In this document: positions 1 through 8,001 of the stretch, piece by piece
Numbering within the stretch: position 1 is the stretch's first letter
How the letters are laid out: each line of letters opens with the position of its first letter
Origin: Serratia liquefaciens
GTDB lineage: Bacteria; Pseudomonadota; Gammaproteobacteria; Enterobacterales; Enterobacteriaceae
Assembly (NCBI GenBank): GCA_012719855.1
Contig: JAAXZN010000013.1
Coordinates: 1 to 64,000 of the forward strand
Reading direction: 5' to 3'
Length of the DNA: 64,000 nt
Translations under genes and position numbers: made by a program
Notes under the pieces: generated by a model
Databases searched by the model: none
Seen by the model: only the letters and a program-made list of their open reading frames with translations
Told to the model about the DNA's origin: nothing

Positions 1-207
1 CTCTCCAGCTTCCTCACGTTGTGGCACACAATTTGCCTCCTGGTTGTTCCCTTTTCGATTTGCGCACTGCATCGCAGTTTTGACTGAAAATAAGTGAATC
101 TGGTCGGAACAGCGCACAAAACGGCGGCCCACAGTTTGCGCGGTACGCGACAATCTGGCGAAAAGCCCATCGAGGCACAAATTGATAAAAATACTCTGGA
201 GGCCCCT

Positions 208-1743
208 ATGTCCGAAATCCCGCTAAACTGGCGTGCCGCACAGGCCGTCGCTGACAGGCTGCTGGCCGATTGGCAGTCCGACCACCAACCCGGCGGGGCT
301 ATTACCCTGTTCGACGCCGCGCAGATACGAGCAACCGCCAGTGCCGGGCGAGCCGATCTGGCGCAAAACACCCCTTTTAACGCAGACAGCGTGGTGCGCT
401 ACGCTTCCGTCACCAAACACATTTTCGCCGCGCTGGCGCTAAACGCCACCGATAACGCCTTAAACCTGGATGACCGCCTGGGCGATCTGCTGCCTGAGCT
501 GCAGGATCCTCTGGCGAATGTCACCGTGGGGCAGGCGTTGGATATGACCAGCGGGCTGCCTGACGTACGTGAAACCCTGGGGCTGCTGGGCATCTCGGTG
601 CATACGCGCAGTGAGGCGCAACCGGTCATGCAGTTCCTGCAGGGGCTGGAAGGGCTGAACTACCCGGCCGGCAGTGAAATCACCTATACCAATACCGGTT
701 ACCGGCTGGTAGAGGCCGCACTGCAGGCCAAGGGGCATGATTTCGACCAACTGGTGCAGCAACACATCGCCCAACCGCTGCAGGTGCAGCTACGAGCGCC
801 TGAAAGCTGGTATGACGTGGTGCCTGGGCTCATCCCCGGTTACTGGCACGCCAAACAGGGCTGGCAGTTGGCCAGCGCCGGCCTGCACCTTTCCGCCTCC
901 GGCAGCCTGACCGGTAGCGCCAATGCCCTCACCCGCTGGTTACAAACGCTGCTGGCCAATCAAGGCCCTGGTCGTGGGGTACTGGCGCAGCTGAGTGCCC
1001 CGCGCCATCTTAACCAAGGGCAACTCAGCGCTTACGGGCTGGGGCTGGCGCAAACTCCGCTCGGTGAACATCGTCTGCTGGGCCACGGCGGTTCGCACGC
1101 TGGCTACAAAACTTATTTCCTGCTGGCGCCCGATCGGCAGGCCGGTGCCGTTGTGGTGGCGAACCGGGAGGACTGCGACAGCTTCGGTATGGCGCTGCAG
1201 GTGATGGCCGCCTTACTGGGCGAAGCGTTGCCGAAACGCAGCGCCGCCATTCCCGATGGCATTTACACCACGGTGGCAGATCCTTACTGGCTGGAGGTGA
1301 AAGACGGCAACGTCGCCTATCTGGGCAGTGAAGAGCCGCTGTATCAGGCCGATGACGGCTACGCGGTGTCGCTTTCCGCCCATATGCCAATGCGGCTCAA
1401 ATGGACAGGTGAAGCGGTAGAAGGCGAAGTGTGCCACGTGCCGCGCAGCTTTCTGCCCGTCACGCCCAACCGCGATTGTCTAAAGCACGTGCAGGGCTTG
1501 TGGTACCACCCGCAGTACCGCACCGCCTTCGAGATCTGCGGCGATCGGGTGCACATTGGCGTGGGCCCGGCATCACAAACCGGGAAGATCAGTTCGTTGG
1601 GCCAGGGACGCATGCTGGTCGAAAGCAGCGACGGCCCGTGGTTGAAACGCTTTTGCCTCTATTTCCGCGGCTACAGCGTAGATTTGATTGCCAATCGCAG
1701 CCGGGTGCTGACCTTCCAGCGCAGCAGCATCGGCCGCGATTAG
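208..1743 (+). CDS. Serine hydrolase of the beta-lactamase / D-aminopeptidase family
   Basis: A 511-residue penicillin-binding-protein-like serine hydrolase. The N-terminal half carries the acyl-serine motif SVTK (near residue 67), a Y-x-N type motif (YTNTGY) and an HGG triad element (LGHGGSHAGY), the usual catalytic set. About 150 residues follow the catalytic domain, as expected for D-aminopeptidases (DAP), which cleave N-terminal D-amino acids. The reading frame is open from 94, but the start at 208 is preferred because GGAGG lies 7 bases upstream and the N-terminus then matches the family. There is no clear signal peptide, so it is probably cytoplasmic. Monocistronic. The family is secure; the substrate is inferred. 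Confidence 0.8.
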   Translation: MSEIPLNWRAAQAVADRLLADWQSDHQPGGAITLFDAAQIRATASAGRADLAQNTPFNADSVVRYASVTKHIFAALALNATDNALNLDDRLGDLLPELQDPLANVTVGQALDMTSGLPDVRETLGLLGISVHTRSEAQPVMQFLQGLEGLNYPAGSEITYTNTGYRLVEAALQAKGHDFDQLVQQHIAQPLQVQLRAPESWYDVVPGLIPGYWHAKQGWQLASAGLHLSASGSLTGSANALTRWLQTLLANQGPGRGVLAQLSAPRHLNQGQLSAYGLGLAQTPLGEHRLLGHGGSHAGYKTYFLLAPDRQAGAVVVANREDCDSFGMALQVMAALLGEALPKRSAAIPDGIYTTVADPYWLEVKDGNVAYLGSEEPLYQADDGYAVSLSAHMPMRLKWTGEAVEGEVCHVPRSFLPVTPNRDCLKHVQGLWYHPQYRTAFEICGDRVHIGVGPASQTGKISSLGQGRMLVESSDGPWLKRFCLYFRGYSVDLIANRSRVLTFQRSSIGRD

Positions 1744-1755
1744 CGGACGCCGGGA

Positions 1756-2286
1756 TCACTCCGCCTTGGCGGCCCTGACGGCCAATAAGGCGGTGAACAG
1801 CCGCTGCTTGTCGGCTTCGCTGAGGTTGTTCTGATCAATAGCCTGAATAAAACGACTGCGCGCACTCTCCGTCAGCGCCCCGGCTTTTAATTCCTGCGCC
1901 AATCGCTGCAAAATTCGGCTGCTGAGCTCGGCAATCTGTGGTCGCACCTGCTCCAGCGGGCGTGGCTGCCAGCCGCTTTCCGGCTGCGCCAGCCAGTCCG
2001 CGCGGTAACGGTATTGAATCGCCTTGGCGGCGTCCATTTGCGCGATGATAAACGGCCGAACCGAAAACGGATCCAACCCTAAGCGCCCCGCCTCTGCCTG
2101 AGTACTTGCCAGCACCTTGGCCTCCTGTGCCAAATCCTCGATCGGCAAATGCTGCTGCGCTTTGTAGCCGGCAACGTCTTTCATATAACCCAGACGCTGA
2201 TTTACAAGTTCGCCAAGCGCCGTCCCCCCGCTTGCCAGCGCGGAAAAGCTGACCAGGCAGCAGGCAATCAATAACATCCTGAACAT
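1756..2286 (-). CDS. Periplasmic (gamma-class, AroQ-type) chorismate mutase
   Basis: A 176-residue protein that would convert chorismate to prephenate in the periplasm. An N-terminal signal peptide (hydrophobic segment ending ALASGG) precedes an all-helical domain with the AroQ pattern: LVNQRLGYMKDVAGYK near the mature N-terminus, then LPIEDLAQEAKVL and a helix with DPFSVRPFIIAQMDAAK. The start at 2286 has AAGGAAA 5 bases upstream; a longer reading of the frame would run through the upstream gene's terminator. In many gamma-proteobacteria this exported enzyme is separate from the cytoplasmic PheA and TyrA mutases, and its physiological role is debated. Convergent with the serine hydrolase gene. 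Confidence 0.85.
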   Translation of the reverse strand: MFRMLLIACCLVSFSALASGGTALGELVNQRLGYMKDVAGYKAQQHLPIEDLAQEAKVLASTQAEAGRLGLDPFSVRPFIIAQMDAAKAIQYRYRADWLAQPESGWQPRPLEQVRPQIAELSSRILQRLAQELKAGALTESARSRFIQAIDQNNLSEADKQRLFTALLAVRAAKAE

Positions 2287-2349
2287 CACAATTTCCTTAT
2301 GCACCGAAATAACAGGAAAAGAGTTCACCACGATCCCCTGTTGCAGGCA

Positions 2350-2377
2350 AATAAAAAGCCCCACCGAAGCGGGGCCT
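2350..2377 (-). terminator. Rho-independent terminator of the CigR-like gene
   Basis: On the minus strand a GC-rich hairpin (GGGGC/GCCCC arms at 2358-2362 and 2371-2375) is followed by TTTTTATTT. It lies just after the stop of the CigR-like gene at 2398 and before the chorismate mutase start, so the two minus-strand genes are separate transcripts. Confidence 0.8.
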
Positions 2378-2397
2378 TAAAGCAGAGTCAGCGGGAA

Positions 2398-2865
2398 TCA
2401 ATCAAATACGCCGTTGATCACCGAGGCAACCAGAGCGGTACTCAACGCCACCAGCACCAGATCGTTACCGGCAACGCGCCACTCATAGCCGGGATAATAA
2501 GGAAGATCGTGCAGCATGGAGGATGGCACCATTTTTTTGGCGATGCCCGGAGGCAGAGGCTTGCCGCGCGCCAGATTTTTGGCGATCCCCGGCGGCAAAG
2601 ATCGGTAGCCGGTCAGACCGTAGTTTACGGCCAGAGAACGTGCACGCTCATGGGAAATGCTGACGGAAACCAGCCCGCGGTCGCCATCGTTATCTTTGGC
2701 TTTATTGCCATGCTTGCCATTGTTGCCGTTATTACCATGATTGCCGCTGTTACCATGGCCGTTGCCGTTGCCGTTTCCGCCTTTATCGGCCAGCGCCGGT
2801 GCGGATGACAACCCCAGAGAAACAATCAGCGCCAATACGGTGAAAGCAGTACGACGTTTGCTCAT
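2398..2865 (-). CDS. CigR-like exported protein with Gly/Asn-rich linker
   Basis: A 155-residue secreted or inner-membrane-anchored protein. It has a signal peptide (ends APALADKGG), then a low-complexity Gly-Asn-His tract (about residues 28-55), then a short conserved domain with a duplicated LPPGIAKN / LPPGIAKK motif, and a hydrophobic C-terminal helix (LVLVALSTALVASVINGVF). This arrangement matches the CigR / RcnB-like family; Salmonella CigR is known as an anti-virulence regulator. Start at 2865 is supported by AGGAAG 7 bases upstream. The function here is inferred from family only. Confidence 0.7.
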   Translation of the reverse strand: MSKRRTAFTVLALIVSLGLSSAPALADKGGNGNGNGHGNSGNHGNNGNNGKHGNKAKDNDGDRGLVSVSISHERARSLAVNYGLTGYRSLPPGIAKNLARGKPLPPGIAKKMVPSSMLHDLPYYPGYEWRVAGNDLVLVALSTALVASVINGVFD

Positions 2866-2898
2866 TTTGTTACTTCCTGCATGGGTTATTACCTTCAC

Positions 2899-3326
2899 TA
2901 TAGGCGCAGTTCTCCGTCTAAAGCATGAGGAAAACTCTGAGAGTTTGATCCCATACAGAGATGAGAATCAAACCAGATGACAGAATATTATCCCAGCGCA
3001 AAACTATTCGAAAAAACCGAATTCCGGACTAAGATTTTTCTTGCAGCGAAATAAGCCATGCAGTAGTTTGGAACCGTCACAAAAAGAGTTAGCCTGCTCT
3101 TTTTCGTCGCACCTCAAATCATCTTTTTATCACCTAAAGTGATAACACTGAACGCTTCCCGCCTCTCCGTGCGGGATTCTTTTTTACCGAAAAATCGACG
3201 TTGGATGCACCAGAGAGGTGCTTTTTGTTGAGATTTGGTTGCCAATACTTTAAATTCGGCGTCTGAGAAACCTTAACCTCCCGCGGTGGCCAGTTGGCAA
3301 CGGGTGGGCGTTCAGGAGCAAAAGAC
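2899..3326. other. Hairpin-rich intergenic region between two divergent genes
   Basis: A 428-bp gap without a credible gene. It holds four inverted repeats: AAAAAGAG/CTCTTTTT (3081-3104), the perfect dyad TTATCAC-N5-GTGATAA (3127-3145), CCCGC/GCGGG followed by TTCTTTTTT (3158-3185), and GCACC/GGTGC followed by TTTTT (3207-3225). The last two are plus-strand terminator-like with no plus-strand gene upstream, so a small RNA is possible. Confidence 0.5.
3158..3185 (+). terminator. Orphan Rho-independent terminator
   Basis: Hairpin CCCGC (3158-3162) / GCGGG (3171-3175) followed by TTCTTTTTT. No gene on the plus strand ends here; a second hairpin with T-run (GCACC/GGTGC, 3207-3225) follows 20 bases later. 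Either a small RNA ends here or the pair insulates the downstream small gene. Confidence 0.5.
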
Positions 3327-3506
3327 ATGCAAATGACCCTCATGGAATACATCACGCAGCACTTTAATGGCGATCTTCACCGCTACGCGCAATCCGAAGG
3401 CGTTAGCCGTGAACAAATCATCAATTGGATCGATAATGAATGCCACGTAATCAAAGGACGATTATTTATGCCGGTGCGGCATCTGCCCGGTGAACAAGCG
3501 CAGTGA
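3327..3506 (+). CDS. Small hypothetical protein, possible helix-turn-helix
   Basis: A 59-residue protein starting MQMTLMEYI. The middle (DLHRYAQSEGVSREQIINWIDN) has the spacing of a Cro-like helix-turn-helix, followed by a basic and hydrophobic tail (IKGRLFMPVR). The start at 3327 is favoured by CAGGAG 8 bases upstream; the frame is open from 3294. A strong terminator follows directly. I do not recognise a named homologue, and DNA binding is only suggested by pattern. Confidence 0.6.
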   Translation: MQMTLMEYITQHFNGDLHRYAQSEGVSREQIINWIDNECHVIKGRLFMPVRHLPGEQAQ

Positions 3507-3510
3507 TGAC

Positions 3511-3541
3511 GAAAAAAACCCCGCCAAAGCGGGGTTTTCTG
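3511..3541. terminator. Bidirectional terminator between small gene and tsx
   Basis: Hairpin AACCCCGC / GCGGGGTT around 3517-3537, with a T-run on the plus side (TTTTCTGTTT) and AAAAAAA on the left that reads as a T-run on the minus strand. It can serve both convergent genes. Confidence 0.85.
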
Positions 3542-3560
3542 TTTCTGATACCACGGAAAA

Positions 3561-4436
3561 TCAGAAGTTATAACCGGCCACGATGTAGTAACCCCAGCCG
3601 GTGGATTTGATTGGACCCTGTGGGGTGCCAATATCCACGCCGTCCTGCCACTGGCCGCCGTTATGGAAATAACGAGCCACGAACGAGTAGTGCCAGTGAT
3701 CGTAGTTCAACGCCAGAATATGGCTGGAAGCGATCGAGTTGCTGGTGCGCGCCTGACGACCGTTCACGGTGAAGTCGTCCTTGCCCAGATCGGAACCGAA
3801 GTCAAAGTTGGTGAAACCGATGTAGCTCAGATTGCCGCCCCACACCTGGGTCAACGGCACAAAGTATTTCACTTTGAAGCGGTAACCGTCCCAGCTGTTT
3901 TCGTTGGCAGCCTGGTAGTTTTCCCACTGGTACTTGGCATAGATGTTCATCGACAGGCTCATTGGCAAACCGGTGTCGATGTCGGTACCCAGACCCATGT
4001 ACCAGGTGTTCTGGCGACCGTCAGCGTTGTGGCCCAGGTCATAGATGTAGTTGTTGGCGAAGTACCATTCTTTGAACGGGCCAAAGCTCAGATCGGTGCC
4101 GGTCAGTTTGTCGATGGAGAAGCGAGGTTCAATTTCCATAAACATCGGAGAACCTTTGTCCCAGATACCGCGGTCAGGGGTGTTGCCCACGCCGAAGAAT
4201 TTAGGAACGTCGACGTAGCCATAGAAGTCGAACCAATCTTTTTTGGCGAAGGCTTCATATTCCAGGTACAGATCGTTGTTCAACTGAGGTCCGAAACGGG
4301 TGTGGTAGCTGCCTACCACGTTAACGCTCTGGTGCCACCAATCCGAGACGTATTGGCTGTCTTTGCTATCAGCCATTGAAGATGCACTGTAAGACGCTGC
4401 GAGCAGTACACCTGCTGCGAGAGCTATTTTTTTCAT
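3561..4436 (-). CDS. tsx: Nucleoside-specific outer-membrane channel Tsx
   Basis: A 291-residue outer-membrane beta-barrel that lets nucleosides cross at low concentration and serves phage and colicin K in E. coli. Signal peptide [22 protein letters not shown]; mature chain starts with DSKDSQ and carries the family hallmarks [36 protein letters not shown] and [15 protein letters not shown], ending in the barrel signature aromatic (GYNF). Length is near that of E. coli Tsx. The start at 4436 fits the signal peptide; the longer frame is rejected. A CRP-like regulatory region lies upstream. Confidence 0.96.
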   Translation of the reverse strand: MKKIALAAGVLLAASYSASSMADSKDSQYVSDWWHQSVNVVGSYHTRFGPQLNNDLYLEYEAFAKKDWFDFYGYVDVPKFFGVGNTPDRGIWDKGSPMFMEIEPRFSIDKLTGTDLSFGPFKEWYFANNYIYDLGHNADGRQNTWYMGLGTDIDTGLPMSLSMNIYAKYQWENYQAANENSWDGYRFKVKYFVPLTQVWGGNLSYIGFTNFDFGSDLGKDDFTVNGRQARTSNSIASSHILALNYDHWHYSFVARYFHNGGQWQDGVDIGTPQGPIKSTGWGYYIVAGYNF

Positions 4437-4574
4437 TTTTATTACCACATGCTTAAAGGGCCATTTCCTGCCCGTTAGAAAAGATGACAATCAGTCTGAC
4501 GACACCTGGCGTTGCCTCCGCTTACAAACTCTCGGGCGACGCGCGCATTATAGAAATCACTGGGTGTAAGAATC

Positions 4575-4678
4575 TGTGATCCAGTTATGCATTTCGCGAA
4601 TAGGTAATCGATTGCGTTCACATTTGTCAAATTATGTTTCATGCAAATTCACGATCGCTGTGATTTTTGTCATGCCCG
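4575..4678 (-). promoter_or_regulatory. Candidate CRP sites upstream of tsx
   Basis: Two matches to the CRP pattern TGTGA-N6-TCACA, each with one good arm: TGTGATCCAGTTATGC at 4575-4590 and TGTGATTTTTGTCATG at 4659-4674. Known E. coli tsx is controlled by cAMP-CRP, CytR and DeoR, which fits. The sites are degenerate in their second arms, so this is a candidate only. Confidence 0.45.
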
Positions 4679-4750
4679 GTGATTTTTAAAGCAGGTTTTG
4701 TGCCAAATGTGTTCAATACAAAAAGTTAATGTCGGTTACTTTTGTTAAAC

Positions 4751-4776
4751 AGAAAAGCCGGTCGCAATGACCGGCT
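4751..4776 (-). terminator. Terminator of the HD-domain gene
   Basis: Perfect 8-bp arms AGCCGGTC (4756-4763) / GACCGGCT (4769-4776) with loop GCAAT. On the minus strand the hairpin is followed by TTTTCTGTTT, just past the HD-domain gene stop. Confidence 0.85.
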
Positions 4777-4800
4777 GACAAGAAAAGAGGCCACCGAGGG

Positions 4801-5442
4801 TCAGGCTGGCCAGGACGAATTGCGAATGATGCTGCAGAAATTGCTGCGGACAAAATGGGGATCTTTATCTGCCAGCACATCGGCCTTTACGTTACCGAAA
4901 GTGGTTTGCGGTTTGGATTTAATCCCGTCATAAAATGCCTGAATAATATCTTCCTTAAACTGCGCACCGCGCGGATGCAACTGCACCACCTGGTCGCGCA
5001 ATTCGGCATCAAACTTCTGATAGTCAATGCCCAGGACATCCATTTCTACACCGGCGGTCACCAGAGAAACCACGGGATGCATATATTGCGGAATACCCGG
5101 CGTGGTATGCAGCGCAATCGCCGTCCACACCAGATCGATATCCCGCTGTTGAACGCCGTGGCTGTGCAAGAAAGCGGCTGCCGCGTCGGCTCCATCAACC
5201 TCAAAACGCTTATCGCAGCTGCAGTGCTGCGGAGTCAGGCCCATATCGTGGAACATACAGCCGATGTATAACAGCTCCGGATCAACCTGCAAATTACGCT
5301 CTGCCCCCGCCAGCGCGGCCCAGTAATAAACCCGACTGGAATGATGAAACAGCAGATCGCTTTCGGTGTCGCGTACCAATTCGGTTGCCTGGCGCGCCAA
5401 CGCGCTGTCAGGCACTCGGATACCCTGGATGTTTTGGCTCAT
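4801..5442 (-). CDS. HD-domain hydrolase
   Basis: A 213-residue metal-dependent HD-domain protein. The histidine is in LLFHHSSRVYYW (near residue 34), the HD doublet in GCMFHDMGLTP (near residue 70), and a further Asp/His set in VWTAIALHTTPG. This pattern resembles cyanamide-hydratase-like HD proteins more than nucleotide phosphohydrolases, but the substrate cannot be read from sequence. It is divergent from a GlxA-type regulator about 120 bp away, which may control it (inference). Own terminator downstream. Confidence 0.75.
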   Translation of the reverse strand: MSQNIQGIRVPDSALARQATELVRDTESDLLFHHSSRVYYWAALAGAERNLQVDPELLYIGCMFHDMGLTPQHCSCDKRFEVDGADAAAAFLHSHGVQQRDIDLVWTAIALHTTPGIPQYMHPVVSLVTAGVEMDVLGIDYQKFDAELRDQVVQLHPRGAQFKEDIIQAFYDGIKSKPQTTFGNVKADVLADKDPHFVRSNFCSIIRNSSWPA

Positions 5443-5560
5443 ATCACTTCTCCGCTTGTGTGGTAGAAGCTCAGGTTAGGCATTACACTGGATGTCCTCA
5501 ATAGCACAAATACTACGATTAAGGACTTATCCTGCCGTTCGGGATATGCAGGCCACCACC

Positions 5561-6538
5561 ATGATAAAAACCATCGCCATTCTTGCCGTGCCGGGCGTGC
5601 AGCTATTGGATGTTTCCGGTCCGCTGGACGTGTTTGCCGAAGCCAATCTGCAGGTGGGATACCCGGCCTATCGTCTGCTGGTAGTGGGCCGCACGCTCGC
5701 GCCGATCGTCTCTTCCTCCGGGGTGAAGGTGCTTCCTGACAGCGCGATTACCCAATGGCGCGATGAAGTGATTGATACCTTGCTGGTGGCCGGTGCACCG
5801 GGCATGGTCGAACAGGAAAGCCAGACGCGTACGCTCGACTGGCTAAAACGGGTTATTCCGCGTACTCGCCGTTATGGATCTGTCTGCAGCGGCGCCTTTC
5901 TGCTGGCGGCCACCGGGCTGCTGAACGGCCGACAAATCACTACCCACTGGGCCGTTGCCGATCGGCTCAGCCTGCGCTTCCCTCAGGTCAAAATCGATAA
6001 AGACGCTATTTATGTGCGCGACGGCCGCCTGCAAACCGCAGCCGGCGTCACCTCAGGGCTGGATCTGGCGTTGATGATGGTTGAGGAGGATCTGGGTCGC
6101 GAGGTGGCACGGCGGGTTGCCGCTCAGTTGGTGATGTTCTTTCAGCGCCCAGGCGGACAAATGCAGTTCAGTTACCAGGACAAGACCTCGTTGGCGGGCC
6201 GTTCCGTACTGCAGGAGGTTCAACGCTGGGCCATCGAAAATATCGCCCTGCCGCACAGCGTCGCCAGCCTGGCGGCTCGCGCCGGCATCACTCCTCGCCA
6301 CTTTACCCGGCTGTTCAGCCGTGAAGTCGGTACTTCCCCTGGCAGATGGATTGAAGATATCCGTATCGCACAGGCAAGACGATTGTTAGAGAGCGGTAGG
6401 CTTGCACCAAAACAGGTTGCGGCCAGCTGCGGGTTTTCTAGCGTCGAATTACTGCGGCGAGCATTTATCCGTCGGCTCGGAGTTTCACCGACGGATTATC
6501 GCAAAATTTACCTCAGCAAAGGCCTGAGGGCGGAGTAA
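5561..6538 (+). CDS. GlxA-family transcriptional regulator (DJ-1/PfpI plus AraC)
   Basis: A 325-residue regulator. Residues 1-170 form a DJ-1/PfpI-like domain (MIKTIAILAVPGVQLLDVSG; nucleophile elbow SVCSGAFLLAATGLL), and residues 215-320 a two-helix AraC DNA-binding domain (LAARAGITPRHFTRLFSREVG, then VAASCGFSSVELLRRAFIRRLGVSPTDYR). The frame opens at 5492, but a start at 5561 gives the normal family N-terminus. Such regulators often control an adjacent divergent operon, here the HD-domain gene. The ligand is unknown. Confidence 0.85.
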   Translation: MIKTIAILAVPGVQLLDVSGPLDVFAEANLQVGYPAYRLLVVGRTLAPIVSSSGVKVLPDSAITQWRDEVIDTLLVAGAPGMVEQESQTRTLDWLKRVIPRTRRYGSVCSGAFLLAATGLLNGRQITTHWAVADRLSLRFPQVKIDKDAIYVRDGRLQTAAGVTSGLDLALMMVEEDLGREVARRVAAQLVMFFQRPGGQMQFSYQDKTSLAGRSVLQEVQRWAIENIALPHSVASLAARAGITPRHFTRLFSREVGTSPGRWIEDIRIAQARRLLESGRLAPKQVAASCGFSSVELLRRAFIRRLGVSPTDYRKIYLSKGLRAE

Positions 6539-6544
6539 AAGGCG

Positions 6545-6817
6545 TTATTTTCCGCCCAATACCGCCTTGGCAATATTTTCCTGGCGGAACACTACCTCCT
6601 GCCCCGGTGCCACTTCCCACTCTTTGGGCGGGATGTCCACTTTCGGTGCCGCAGCGATTACCGAACCAAAAATCAGCTTGCCTTCACGGCGTAAAATACC
6701 GACATCCAGCTGGTATTCGTGGCGCAAGTTGGCGGTGGTCAGGCGTACGGTATCCCCTCGTATAAAACTTTCGTCGTCAATCACTGGCTGCTGAATGAAT
6801 TGGATATCGTCTCTCAT
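6545..6817 (-). CDS. Hypothetical 90-residue protein
   Basis: A small protein without signal peptide or membrane segment. It has a hydrophobic-polar alternating pattern (DTVRLTTANLRHEYQLDVGILRREGKLIFGSVIAA), suggestive of a beta-rich fold, and a charged C-terminus. AAGGAA lies 8 bases before the start. Stop falls 7 bp from the stop of the convergent GlxA-type gene. I do not recognise the family. Confidence 0.65.
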   Translation of the reverse strand: MRDDIQFIQQPVIDDESFIRGDTVRLTTANLRHEYQLDVGILRREGKLIFGSVIAAAPKVDIPPKEWEVAPGQEVVFRQENIAKAVLGGK

Positions 6818-6890
6818 TTTTTATGTTCCTTCAGGCAGAATCGCTAGTTAAATTCTAGTTCAACATTGGCCGACAGGCAGATAATTTCCG

Positions 6891-7784
6891 TTAATTTCCT
6901 CGGGTTGCCCGCCAGCAGATCAACGAACCTGCCGTGACCATGACCACGCCCTGCCAAAAATTGGCGGTCAATGCAGTATCGAGCACCAGCGCGGCAAACA
7001 CCGCAGACAGCACCGGCGTGAAGTAAGACGCCGTCGCCAACAGCGTCATATTGCCGCGCAATATACCCACGTTCCACGCCGCATAGCCTGCCCCCATTGC
7101 CATGCCCGCGCACAGCAGCGTCAGGGTTACCGGCAGCGTGAATTGCATACCGCTTTCGCTGCTGAAAGCATATTTCAACCACAGCGCCACGGCGGTCAGC
7201 GTAATGAACAGCACCACGCCGTTATGACCCTGGGCAATTTTCTTGGTCAGATTGCAATACAGCGCCCAAATCACCGCGCCGCCAAAAGCCAACGAGTAAC
7301 TCAGCGGATTGCTGCGCACATTCTCCAGCATTTGCGTCGGCGACCAGCCGCCCTCGCCGCTCATGATCCAGCCAATGCCGAACAAAGACAGCAACAACCC
7401 CGGCAGCAGCCACCACTTGGCTTTTTGCCCATTAAACACCAGCGCCATCAGCACGGTAAAACAGGGCCACAGGTAGTTGATCATCCCCACTTCAATCGCT
7501 TGCAGGCGGGTATTGGCATAGCCCAAAGATAACGACAGGCAGATTTCATAGCTGACAAACAGCAGGCTGCCGAGGAGCAGGTAGGAACGCGGAAACAGGC
7601 GTAAATTCGGCAGGCGCAACGCCAACAGCAAAAATACTGCGCTGACGCTGTAGATCATTGCTGCTCCGCCAATCGGCCCCAGCCCTTCGCTGACGCTGCG
7701 TATCAGGCCAACCACGCTGCTCCACAGCAGGATCGCCAACAGACCGAGCAAGGTGGCTTTATAGTGAGCGGGCAGAGAAGACAT
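6891..7784 (-). CDS. yddG: YddG-like aromatic amino acid exporter (DMT/EamA family)
   Basis: A 297-residue inner-membrane protein with about ten hydrophobic helices and the two EamA repeats of the drug/metabolite transporter superfamily. N-terminal LLGLLAILLWSSVVGLIR and internal YEICLSLSLGYANTRLQAIEVGMINYLWPC resemble E. coli YddG, which exports phenylalanine and other aromatic compounds. Start at 7784 has a weak GGAA upstream. Single gene. The exact substrate is inferred from similarity. Confidence 0.82.
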   Translation of the reverse strand: MSSLPAHYKATLLGLLAILLWSSVVGLIRSVSEGLGPIGGAAMIYSVSAVFLLLALRLPNLRLFPRSYLLLGSLLFVSYEICLSLSLGYANTRLQAIEVGMINYLWPCFTVLMALVFNGQKAKWWLLPGLLLSLFGIGWIMSGEGGWSPTQMLENVRSNPLSYSLAFGGAVIWALYCNLTKKIAQGHNGVVLFITLTAVALWLKYAFSSESGMQFTLPVTLTLLCAGMAMGAGYAAWNVGILRGNMTLLATASYFTPVLSAVFAALVLDTALTANFWQGVVMVTAGSLICWRATRGN

Positions 7785-7840
7785 GAAAGAGTTCCAATCA
7801 GTTATTTTTTATCAGGATTTTCACTCTACTGCCCAGGGGT

Positions 7841-7868
7841 AAAAAAAGAAAGGCGGGAAGCCCCGCCT
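7841..7868 (-). terminator. Terminator of puuP
   Basis: Minus-strand hairpin with arms at 7851-7857 (AGGCGGG) and 7862-7868 (CCCGCCT), followed by TTTCTTTTTTT. It lies downstream of the puuP stop at 8002, beyond the two palindromic repeats. Confidence 0.75.
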
Positions 7869-7890
7869 CAGAGTGCTCATTGTTTCATGG

Positions 7891-7963
7891 TAGGGGCGCA
7901 GCATGCTGCACCCTATAGCATAATCAATGGGTTGAATCGGGTCGAACATGTTCGACCCCTACC
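7891..7963. repeat. Two intergenic palindromes of a dispersed repeat family
   Basis: Two 20-bp palindromes lie 25 bp apart: GGGCGCAGCATGCTGCACCC (7894-7913, one mismatch) and GGGTCGAACATGTTCGACCC (7939-7958, perfect). Both have TAGGGG or CCCCTA at their outer edges. A perfect copy of the first type recurs at 62508-62527. They are noncoding and sit beyond gene 3' ends. Confidence 0.75.
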
Positions 7964-8001
7964 GATTTACCCTTGGCATAGGTTCATCAACAGCCTTAGC
8001 C

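Noticed and set aside
1-207. Possible feature at the left edge
   Set aside because: No gene, hairpin or repeat could be supported; the open frame from 94 lacks a ribosome binding site.
3663-4379. 238-codon plus-strand open frame
   Set aside because: Antisense shadow of tsx, which has strong family identity.
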